A DNA stretch of 64,000 nucleotides from NCBI GenBank assembly GCA_004556165.1, contig SFIR01000001.1:62001-126000 (forward strand), given 5' to 3'. This document shows positions 8,912 through 15,806 of this stretch, piece by piece. Source of the DNA: Clostridiales bacterium. GTDB lineage: Bacteria; Bacillota; Clostridia; Christensenellales; CAG-138. The notes beneath the pieces were generated by a model that searched no databases, had not been told where the DNA came from, and saw only the letters and a program-made list of their open reading frames with translations. The translations under genes and the position numbers were made by a program. Numbering within the stretch: position 1 is the stretch's first letter; the number at the start of each line of letters is the position of its first letter.

Positions 8912-9595
8912 ATGAAAATACTTGTTTTTAACGGAAGCCCTAAGAAGGAAGAGAGCGATACGCTCCACATCACCCGCGCATTTCTGGAGGGAATGGAGCA
9001 AACGGAGCCGCAGGAGGTCAGTATGATCCATGTCATAGATCAGCATATTGAGTTCTGCTCCGGCTGCCTTTCCTGTATGCGAAACGGCGGTGTGTGCCGC
9101 CATAATGACGATATGCGCTTTATTCTGGAGCAGATTCTTGCCGGCGATCTTCTGCTGTTCAGCTTTCCGCTTTACTGCTATGGAATGCCTGCCATGCTGA
9201 AAAACCTGATTGACAGAACTCTTCCATTGTCAAGCATGGCGATGCAGAAGGTCGGTGACCGCTACGAGCATGTAGGTCAGGCGGATTTCTCCCACCTGAA
9301 ATATCTGATGATCTGCGGCTGCGGATTTCCCAACAGCACGCATAATTTTGAACCCGCTGTGGCGCAGTTTAAGCTGATGTTCCCAAGCAGCCACACCATC
9401 ATTACCGTTCCGGAAAGCCCCATGTTCAATGCGCCGGAGGCGGCAGCCGTTACCGTACCGAGACTGGAGCTTGTCAAAACCGCAGGAAAACAATATGCCG
9501 AATGCGGTGAGATCAACGCGGAATTACTGGCTGAGATTTGCTCGCCGATGATTCCGGAGGAAGTCTATGCGCAGATAGTCAACGGCGAAGCATGA
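8912..9595 (+). CDS. NAD(P)H-dependent FMN oxidoreductase, flavodoxin-like
   Basis: 227 residues with the flavodoxin/FMN-reductase fold: the FMN-phosphate loop 'FNGSPKKEESDT' at residues 5-16, and the conserved 'FPLYCYGMPAMLKNLIDR' strand-helix. A Cys cluster 'CSGCLSCMRNGGVC' is typical of the iron-sulfur flavoprotein-like clade, but whether it binds a cluster is uncertain. Reduces flavin or quinone-like substrates in the cytoplasm. GAGGAGG ribosome binding site. A short inverted repeat (ATAATCCA 8841-8848, TGGATTAT 8862-8869) upstream may be an operator. Confidence 0.88.
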   Translation: MKILVFNGSPKKEESDTLHITRAFLEGMEQTEPQEVSMIHVIDQHIEFCSGCLSCMRNGGVCRHNDDMRFILEQILAGDLLLFSFPLYCYGMPAMLKNLIDRTLPLSSMAMQKVGDRYEHVGQADFSHLKYLMICGCGFPNSTHNFEPAVAQFKLMFPSSHTIITVPESPMFNAPEAAAVTVPRLELVKTAGKQYAECGEINAELLAEICSPMIPEEVYAQIVNGEA

Positions 9596-9636
9596 CAACG
9601 GAGCAAGAATGAGGCATCGCTGTACAGGTTGACGCA

Positions 9637-10155
9637 ATGAAAAAGATTCTTATCTCCAATCACAAACTGAATACCGCAGATGTCATTACAATGTTTCGCA
9701 TTGCAGGAACAATACTGCTTGCGTTTTTGCGTCCGCTTTCGGCAGGTTTCCTCTCGGTCTATACTCTTACAGGGCTGACCGACGTGTTGGACGGATGGGT
9801 TGCGCGGAGGACAAAAACTGCCGGCGATTTCGGCGCAAAGCTGGACAGTATTGCAGATTTGTTGTTTTTCGCGGTGATGCTGATTCGGCTTTTTCCCGTC
9901 TTGCTGAAAGTGCTATCGGTACAGATTTGGTATGCGGTGGCTGGGATTCTCATTCTTCGCCTGATTGCGTATTGCGTGGCAGCAATCAAGTACCGCCGAT
10001 TCGCTCCTCTGCACACATGGCTGAATAAGCTGACCGGTGGGGCAGTTTTTCTCCTGCCGTACATGATTCATCTTTCACGGGAAAGCTATGATGGAAATAC
10101 AAAGTCAATCCTTCAGAATAGAATTGAACGAAGGAGTTTAAGGAGGATAAAATGA
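9637..10155 (+). CDS. CDP-alcohol phosphatidyltransferase family protein
   Basis: 172 residues with several membrane helices. The full signature D-x2-DG-x2-AR-x8-G-x3-D-x3-D is present (D49, D52, G53, A56, R57, G66, D70, D74), so it should be catalytically active. Family members such as PgsA join CDP-diacylglycerol to an alcohol such as glycerol-3-phosphate. The acceptor cannot be told from sequence. It ends with a 4-bp overlap with the next gene. The last 20 residues are polar and unlike the family, so the end may be worn. Confidence 0.85.
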   Translation: MKKILISNHKLNTADVITMFRIAGTILLAFLRPLSAGFLSVYTLTGLTDVLDGWVARRTKTAGDFGAKLDSIADLLFFAVMLIRLFPVLLKVLSVQIWYAVAGILILRLIAYCVAAIKYRRFAPLHTWLNKLTGGAVFLLPYMIHLSRESYDGNTKSILQNRIERRSLRRIK

Positions 10156-10787
10156 TCTGTACATTCAACGAATCCATCCAAATCGAGGGCAGCCGTGCGT
10201 TTATCCGTATTCCGTTCAACGTATGGGAGGAAACCGGCTTAAAAGGGAATATCCCATGCCGTGTGACCATCGAAATCTACACCTTTGAATGCAAGCTCAT
10301 ACCCAAAGGAAACGGGAACTATCTGATTCCAATTCCGAAAAAAATCATGTCCCACCTTTCTGCGGAGGAATCATACAATGTTTTATTCGAACCCATTAGA
10401 ACACTATCGCGGATCAATCATGACAGCCCCTATTCCGTGGAACATCCTATTCGAAGAATAGACGGGATCGAGGCAATACCCATACAGGCCGGCCTCTGTG
10501 GCCACTGCTGTGTTGCTATGCTGGCTGGGGTTCCTCTGGACGATGTGGTAGCTCTGATGGGAAAAGCCCATGCCTCTTGGTCTAAAGTATTGGAGGCATT
10601 GGATTATTTCGGGATTTCCTATTCAGCGAAAGCAGTTTATCCCAAAGGCAGTTCGTACCGATTGCCGACCTGCTGCATTGTTAATAACGATAACCGTTTT
10701 CTGCTTTGGTATCAGAGTTCCTTCTGCGGTGCAGCAGATGTGGATCCGAAGAAGACCATCAGCTATATTGAAGTCTACGTCGGCTGA
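10152..10787 (+). CDS. DUF1905-like domain fused to a C39-like papain-fold domain
   Basis: 211 residues. Residues 1-80 resemble DUF1905: a 'GSRAFIRIPFNVWEETG' start and 'PKGNGNYLIPIPKKI'. Residues about 110-211 resemble the C39-like double-glycine peptidase fold, with 'IQAGLCGHCCVAMLAGVPLDDV' at the active-site Cys helix. The usual catalytic His before the 'W-x-V' strand is not obvious: the matching segment reads 'NDNRFLLWYQ'. So it may be non-catalytic. AAGGAGG ribosome binding site within the upstream gene. Confidence 0.65.
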   Translation: MICTFNESIQIEGSRAFIRIPFNVWEETGLKGNIPCRVTIEIYTFECKLIPKGNGNYLIPIPKKIMSHLSAEESYNVLFEPIRTLSRINHDSPYSVEHPIRRIDGIEAIPIQAGLCGHCCVAMLAGVPLDDVVALMGKAHASWSKVLEALDYFGISYSAKAVYPKGSSYRLPTCCIVNNDNRFLLWYQSSFCGAADVDPKKTISYIEVYVG

Positions 10788-10878
10788 AAACGTGAATTAT
10801 CGGGCAGTCACGATAAAATGACTCTCTTGCAAAAACGGACAGCGTAACCAACACAAAGGAGAAAGACTAACCGAGATC

Positions 10879-11175
10879 ATGGAATTCATCAAGCTGACAC
10901 ACGAGAATTTAGAGCGTGAGCATATCTGCTGCGCCATCTCCAACAGCAAAGATGTGCAGGTCGTGTCAAAAAAGGCATGGCTGTCGGCTCGTCTGGATGA
11001 AGGACTTGTATTTCTCAAAGGGGACGTCCGAGGGAAATGCTTTATCGAATATATCACGGCGGAGTACGCCTGGGCACCCATTGACGCAGAAGGCTGCATG
11101 TTCATCGACTGTTTATGAGTCTCGGGGCAGTTCATTTGGTTATTACAGTTGTCAGCAGATCGCCGCATTGTGAAC
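10879..11175 (+). pseudogene. N-terminal fragment of a GNAT/YoaP-type acetyltransferase
   Basis: The open part, 10879-11118 (79 residues), matches the start of YoaP-type GNAT proteins ('MEFIKLTHENLEREHICC', 'GDVRGKCFIEYI', 'YAWAPIDAEG'). It stops at TGA (11116-11118) exactly where the family continues with W-V-S-G-Q-F: the codons after TGA read VSGQF. Further on, frame shifts destroy the acetyl-CoA-binding half. It is a decayed gene. Confidence 0.75.
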
Positions 11176-11394
11176 CCGCAAATTAGTATTCCACAACGGG
11201 AGTTTCGAGATGATTAGCAACCGAACCGGTTGTGTAGGAATAGCGGTGTTTCCAGATGATGTTTCCTTAGGAAAGCAGGTGCAGAGAACCGTTCAACCAA
11301 GCTCAAAGCTGACTGAGCGAGCCTCTCAAGCTCAGATTGCAGCATTCGGCTGTGCGTTGTGCAATACTTTTTTCGTTTGCATTACAATATTTAT

Positions 11395-11817
11395 TTAATG
11401 TCTTATTGTCGGAAAAGCATTTAATCCATTTTTATATACTGCACTCCGTAGCCATATGATGATTGCAGTATTGGGAACAGATGCAAACACTGCATAGAAT
11501 AATGATAGATTTACATCGAAGAAAGCAACTATAATGTACCCAATAAGTATTGAAATACAAAACAGCAGATAGAACATATATATCATTCTGTATCTGCGAA
11601 ATAGCTTCCGATTCTTTTCTTTAACGCGTGAAATCAAATATGACATATTTGCAATTTCAATCAAATTTCCCTTATGCTTCAGTTCTTTGTGCCTTGCTTT
11701 GAATTCAGCGCGCCTCAATTTACCGAATGCAATGTACCTAAGAACCCTACGCAGGCTTTCGATTATAATCACATCACCCGTCAAAAGCAATAGAATGCCT
11801 ATCAGCAATTCTTTCAT
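11395..11817 (-). CDS. Hypothetical membrane protein
   Basis: 140 residues. One helix at about residues 3-20, a basic stretch (residues 30-75, many Lys/Arg) facing the cytoplasm, then two more helices. GAGGT ribosome binding site upstream. No family recognised. It lies alone between two decayed genes. Confidence 0.55.
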   Translation of the reverse strand: MKELLIGILLLLTGDVIIIESLRRVLRYIAFGKLRRAEFKARHKELKHKGNLIEIANMSYLISRVKEKNRKLFRRYRMIYMFYLLFCISILIGYIIVAFFDVNLSLFYAVFASVPNTAIIIWLRSAVYKNGLNAFPTIRH

Positions 11818-11932
11818 GGGTTGACCTCAAACAACATTGCTTTCACTCACTAAAAATTCGATTTGATAACGGAAACAGCAGATCCATATACGGAGAACAT
11901 ATTAAATTCTCCGGGGTGCTCACTGTTCTTTC

Positions 11933-12619
11933 CTACTCATCGTAGGTGGAATAATACGCCGTGATGCCGCAGGATATGCTGTTGAGCATGCCGCTGAAAT
12001 CGCGGCCATATGCTCAATGCTGGGGTTCATTTGTAGAACAGGGGAGTATATATGTGTAAGCATACCATCCGTCCGATAAATCCTCATAACCGTACTTGCT
12101 GACCATATCGGTCATATCGCCTTTAGTAAAAAACAACTCCAATCGGTCAAACTCGCCCTTATCAATCTCGCTTGGGTATATCCCGGAGAAGAACACTCCC
12201 ATACTACCGGTATGCTCTTCCGTGATCCCATGCATCCAAATAACCATTTCAGGGAACTTATTGCGCAGAAGGTCTATTGCCTCTTTTGCCGAATCGCTAA
12301 TTGCGAATTGTTCTCCGTCAGTTTGCCCCTCCTCGCTAAACCCCAAAAAAGTGTTGCTGCCATCACCATAGTAATCGTAATAATAAAACTTGAACGGCTT
12401 TTCCTCAGTAATGCTAAGACTTTCCTCTGCAATAACATTGAATAATTCCCGGATGCCATCGTCGGACTTGAAAACATCCACAAATAATTCGTGTTCATAA
12501 GTGGGTGATGGTGTTTCCGCACTGTTAGAGTTTAAGTTTTCACTGTTACCGTTTCCGGCCGTACATGCAGACAACAGCATCGTAAAGATAAGCAAGAAAA
12601 ACAATATTAGTTTTTTCAT
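11933..12619 (-). CDS. Lipoprotein of unknown function; possible interrupted tail
   Basis: The main frame, 12014-12619, encodes 201 residues starting at MKKLILFF, with a lipobox 'LSAC'. This start is preferred over one 78 bp upstream because GGGAG precedes it. It is an acidic exported lipoprotein with no known domain. After the TGA stop (12014-12016) the same frame continues for 26 codons (11936-12013, beginning AYGRDFSGMLNSIS) to a TAG at 11933-11935, and reads like protein. This suggests a nonsense mutation shortened the gene. Confidence 0.6.
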
Positions 12620-12689
12620 AAATCGTTTCTCCCTTCGCATTTTGATTATGGATATACTTGCTACCGCCGCCCTCAACGCAGGCGATAAC

Positions 12690-13075
12690 CCCTGCAATAA
12701 CGCATAAGCGTTATGCCCAAGAACACCCTGACCGGTGGAAAGAGTGACGTCTGCGGAGATGAAGCGGCCAACCTCTGGGTTGCAGTAGCCGCTTTGCAGA
12801 TATTACCGGCCCGTTTCTTCGTCCGCAAATCCGGAGATTGGCGGTGCAGACAATATCGCGATAGCGAAAGGGCTGCTCCGCGCCGAAGGTAACGGCGAGC
12901 GAGCCGGTTGTTGACAGCAGCCAGCCTCAAGCAATCGAACCTCAACATCAAGCACAGTCAAGTTTTGCTTGATGCTGAACTATGTATATTCTACAACGGC
13001 AGATCCCGTTTTGTCAATCTGCTTTACTGTATTCGGTTCAGCTCCAAGTATCACAACGGATTCGCAAAGGCAGGT
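12690..13075 (-). pseudogene. Rhs/YD-repeat core domain remnant
   Basis: On the minus strand, pieces of the RHS repeat-associated core appear in order. IDKTGSAVVEYT (near 12990-13025) is followed by a stop, then AVTFGAEQPFRYR (near 12862-12900), then DEETGR, a stop, and YLQSGYCNPEVGRFISAD (about 12750-12825), then VTLSTGQGVLGHNAYA (about 12700-12750). Frames change and two stops interrupt, so it is not functional. Rhs proteins are large secreted polymorphic toxins; only the end of the core is left. Confidence 0.78.
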
Positions 13076-13084
13076 TTGAGATTA

Positions 13085-13384
13085 CCGGCAACAGATAGAT
13101 AATAGAAGAATATCCTTCAAAGGTATGATAGCCTCTTGCCTTGCGCTTTGCGGCTTGCATACAGAAGGTCTAATGACTGCCACATGCGATACACTCTTGC
13201 CTTCTTTGGAAACTGTTTTGCAGCTTAAGATGTCTTTTCGGCATGTGCCTCGGTCCGGCGAGCCTTTGGAATCATCAACAGCTTTTGATTGACAGCGTTT
13301 TTCTTGCTCTTCGATGCGGAACATGCAATCTGATGAGTATCGGATTTTGACGAAACTCTTTCTCAAAATATAATGAAAAACCGC
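13085..13384. other. 300-bp gap with no supported gene
   Basis: A 94-codon open frame on the minus strand (13082-13366) has only a TTG start, no ribosome binding site and no family resemblance. I do not call it. It may be more decayed DNA of the Rhs locus. Confidence 0.4.
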
Positions 13385-13416
13385 TTGACTCTCCCCTTAA
13401 GGGGAGATGATACAAT
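13385..13416 (+). promoter_or_regulatory. MerR-type promoter with 20-bp spacer and operator palindrome
   Basis: TTGACT (13385-13390) and TACAAT (13411-13416) are 20 bp apart, too far for unaided sigma-A. The spacer holds the perfect palindrome CTCCCCTTAAGGGGAG (13391-13406), close to the known BmrR operator core CTCCCCTTAGGGGAG. A MerR-family regulator is encoded third in this operon, so drug-induced autoregulation by DNA distortion is very likely. Confidence 0.88.
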
Positions 13417-13451
13417 CCAACTTGTTAAGAAAAGCAAGGAGGATTTTTACT

Positions 13452-14177
13452 ATGAACGAACCGGCTGTCAGCGTGAGAAACCTGACAAAATCGTTTTCAG
13501 GCCGCAGGGTTGTGGATGATTTGTCCTTCGATGTACAAAAGGGCGAGGTCTTTGCCATGCTTGGGCACAACGGGACAGGCAAAAGCACCACAATAGATTT
13601 GATTCTGGGCTTGAAGGCACCTGAAAGAGGCTCCGCGAAGATTTTGGGAATGGACGCAGCAAAAAACAGAAAACAGGTGTTTGAGCGGGTTGGAGTTCAG
13701 CTTCAGAATACCCGGTATCAGCTCAACATCACCGTGGAGGAAGCATGCATAGAGTACGCCTCTTTATATGCCGACCCGGCAAACTATCCGAAGCTTCTGG
13801 AGCGATTCGGACTTGGTACACTAAGAAAGAGCTTCGTATCAAAGCTATCGGGAGGTGAAAGGCAGAAGCTTTCCGTTGTTCTGGCACTTATCGGCAGCCC
13901 TGAGATAGTCTTTCTGGACGAGCTGACAACAGGATTGGATGTGGCGGCAAGGCGTGAGGTATGGAGAACCCTGAAGCAGCTTAAGGATCGGGGGCTTACA
14001 ATCTTCCTGACCACCCATTACATGGAAGAGGCGGAAGCCCTCTGCGATCGGGTGTGTATCATCAAGTCAGGAAAGAAGGCTGCGGAAGGAACCATAGATG
14101 AGGTCATCTCGGCTTCGGGTCAAAAGAATCTGGAGGACGCATATCTGTTCTTTATGGGAGAGGAGGAATTGTTATGA
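13452..14177 (+). CDS. ABC exporter ATP-binding protein
   Basis: 241 residues with Walker A 'GHNGTGKST', signature 'LSGGERQK' and Walker B 'IVFLDELT'. In the last motif the usual Pro of DEPT is Leu, so it reads DELT. The ATG at 13452 follows AAGGAGG; an ATG at 13407 lies inside the promoter and is rejected. It overlaps the permease gene (ATGA). ATPase of a CcmA-type multidrug exporter driven by the MerR promoter just upstream. Confidence 0.92.
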   Translation: MNEPAVSVRNLTKSFSGRRVVDDLSFDVQKGEVFAMLGHNGTGKSTTIDLILGLKAPERGSAKILGMDAAKNRKQVFERVGVQLQNTRYQLNITVEEACIEYASLYADPANYPKLLERFGLGTLRKSFVSKLSGGERQKLSVVLALIGSPEIVFLDELTTGLDVAARREVWRTLKQLKDRGLTIFLTTHYMEEAEALCDRVCIIKSGKKAAEGTIDEVISASGQKNLEDAYLFFMGEEELL

Positions 14178-14911
14178 AGAGATTTTGGAAAATGTATCGG
14201 GTGGAGCAGAAGATATTCTTCAGAACCCCGGATGTGATTCTGTTTTGTCTGGCAATGCCGCTGGTGGTATTTGTTGTTATTACGATGATTACAGGAGGGA
14301 AAAATGCCGCTGATTCGGGTCTAACCTATCTGCAAAGCTCGTATGTGTCGCTGTCAACCGTGGGAATCTGCTGCAGCGCGTTCATGAGCATCCCCATCAC
14401 CGTAGTTGAGCTGCGATCTCAGGGAATCCTGCGGCGGATGTACTGCAGTCCCTGTTCTCCGGCAAGGCTTCTTGCCTGCGATACCATATGCAGTGGTGTG
14501 GTCGCAGCTCTTTCAACACTGATTCTGACTATTGCAGCGGTGGTCTTCTTCGGCTACCGGATGCAGGGCAATGTGTTTGCGTACATAGCCGTGTGGCTGC
14601 TGACCATGATTTCCATGTTCTCCATCGGCCTCATGGCGGCGAGTTTATGCCGAACCACAAAATCAATGAATGTGGTCACGAGCCTGCTCTATTTTCCTAT
14701 GCTGCTGTTCTCAGGGGCAACAATTCCTGCGGAAGTATTTCCGGGTGCTCTCCGTACATTTGCCGGGTGGATGCCCCTTGGAGTGGGAATCAGGCTGTTG
14801 AAATCGGTGTCCATTGGGTGTTATGATAATATCGTCATACCGATGGTCACACTGATCGCGATTACGGTCATTTGCGGCACCGTCGCCGTCAAAACATTCA
14901 GATGGGAGTAA
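14174..14911 (+). CDS. ABC-2 type exporter permease
   Basis: 245 residues, about six membrane helices. 'LRSQGILRRMYCSPCSPARL' is the typical cytoplasmic loop after helix 2 in ABC-2 drug-export permeases. Pairs with the ATPase encoded upstream (4-bp overlap). Substrate unknown, but the MerR/GyrI-type regulator that follows points to hydrophobic or cationic drugs. Confidence 0.9.
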   Translation: MKRFWKMYRVEQKIFFRTPDVILFCLAMPLVVFVVITMITGGKNAADSGLTYLQSSYVSLSTVGICCSAFMSIPITVVELRSQGILRRMYCSPCSPARLLACDTICSGVVAALSTLILTIAAVVFFGYRMQGNVFAYIAVWLLTMISMFSIGLMAASLCRTTKSMNVVTSLLYFPMLLFSGATIPAEVFPGALRTFAGWMPLGVGIRLLKSVSIGCYDNIVIPMVTLIAITVICGTVAVKTFRWE

Positions 14912-14915
14912 GACT

Positions 14916-15770
14916 ATGGAAATGAAGCAAGAACACAAGCCCTGCGAAGTCAAGACAAGCGATACACTCTATAAGATCGGCATGTTCGCGGCGATGAATC
15001 ATGTTACCGTCAAAACCCTGCGCTTCTATGAGGAGCAGGGACTGCTGATACCGGCACTGATTCATCCTGATACCGGGTATCGGTATTATACACTCTCCCA
15101 GATGGCGGTGCTTCACCAGATCACCGCCTTGAAGCTGGCAGGATTCAAATTGGAGGAGATTGCCAACATCAATTCCGGGGCAGATGAGATAGCGGTACTG
15201 CTGAAGAAAAAGGCGGAGCTGCTTGAAAAGATCGCAGATATTACAAGACAGATTGCCGTTGTGGACGGTTATCTGGCCAAAAAGAAAACCGGGCTTTCTT
15301 CGCCCGTTCTGATAAAAACCATTCCCGAAACCACCGTGGCATTTATGCGTATCAGGCTTGAATCCTATGACTGCCTGTTTGACCGGATGCCGGAGATGGG
15401 CGCGCTGATGGAGAAAGCGGGCTGTGAATGCGCCCTTCCGGAATATTGCTTTACCGCCTATCCGGAACCGGGATACAAGGACGGGGATATCCCGGTTGAG
15501 ATTTGTGAGTCCGTTGTGGAGGCAAAAAAGGAGATCGGAGATCTGAAGTTCAAAACCATGCCCGAGATTCAGGCGGCCTGCGTTTTTCACAAGGGCTCCT
15601 ACCGTACATTTTCGGAATCCTACGAAACCGTGCTGCGGTATATCGAGGAAAACGGGTGTGAGATCGCCGGAGAGATCCGTGAAAGCTATATCGACGGGGT
15701 TTGGAACAAGGATGATGAGAGCAGGTGGCTGTCGGAAATACAGGTGCCTGTCAGGAGAAAGACGGAATAA
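14916..15770 (+). CDS. MerR-family regulator with GyrI-like drug-binding domain (BmrR-like)
   Basis: 284 residues. The winged-helix MerR domain covers about residues 18-90 ('YKIGMFAAMNHVTVKTLRFY', 'DTGYRYYTLSQMAVL'), then a coiled-coil dimer helix (to about 120), then a GyrI-like effector-binding domain (130-284). This is the BmrR/Mta architecture. It sits in the operon that carries the 20-bp-spacer promoter at 13385, so it probably activates its own operon on ligand binding. The first 17 residues are an extension beyond the usual start. Confidence 0.92.
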   Translation: MEMKQEHKPCEVKTSDTLYKIGMFAAMNHVTVKTLRFYEEQGLLIPALIHPDTGYRYYTLSQMAVLHQITALKLAGFKLEEIANINSGADEIAVLLKKKAELLEKIADITRQIAVVDGYLAKKKTGLSSPVLIKTIPETTVAFMRIRLESYDCLFDRMPEMGALMEKAGCECALPEYCFTAYPEPGYKDGDIPVEICESVVEAKKEIGDLKFKTMPEIQAACVFHKGSYRTFSESYETVLRYIEENGCEIAGEIRESYIDGVWNKDDESRWLSEIQVPVRRKTE

Positions 15771-15806
15771 TTTATCCGGTAAAGAAGAAAGCGAGGCGGT
15801 TTTGTG

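Noticed and set aside
11210..11398. 62-codon frame between decayed genes
   Set aside because: No ribosome binding site and no homology by eye.
10879..12016. Possible TGA recoding (two frames continue after TGA)
   Set aside because: TGA ends many intact genes here, including nrdR, pgeF, malE-like neighbours and spoIIIAF. Both cases sit among decayed genes.
13082..13366. 94-codon minus-strand frame
   Set aside because: TTG start only, no ribosome binding site, composition not protein-like, next to the Rhs relic.
13407..13451. Upstream ATG start for the ABC ATPase
   Set aside because: It lies between the operator and the -10 box, so it cannot be on the transcript; the ATG at 13452 has AAGGAGG.
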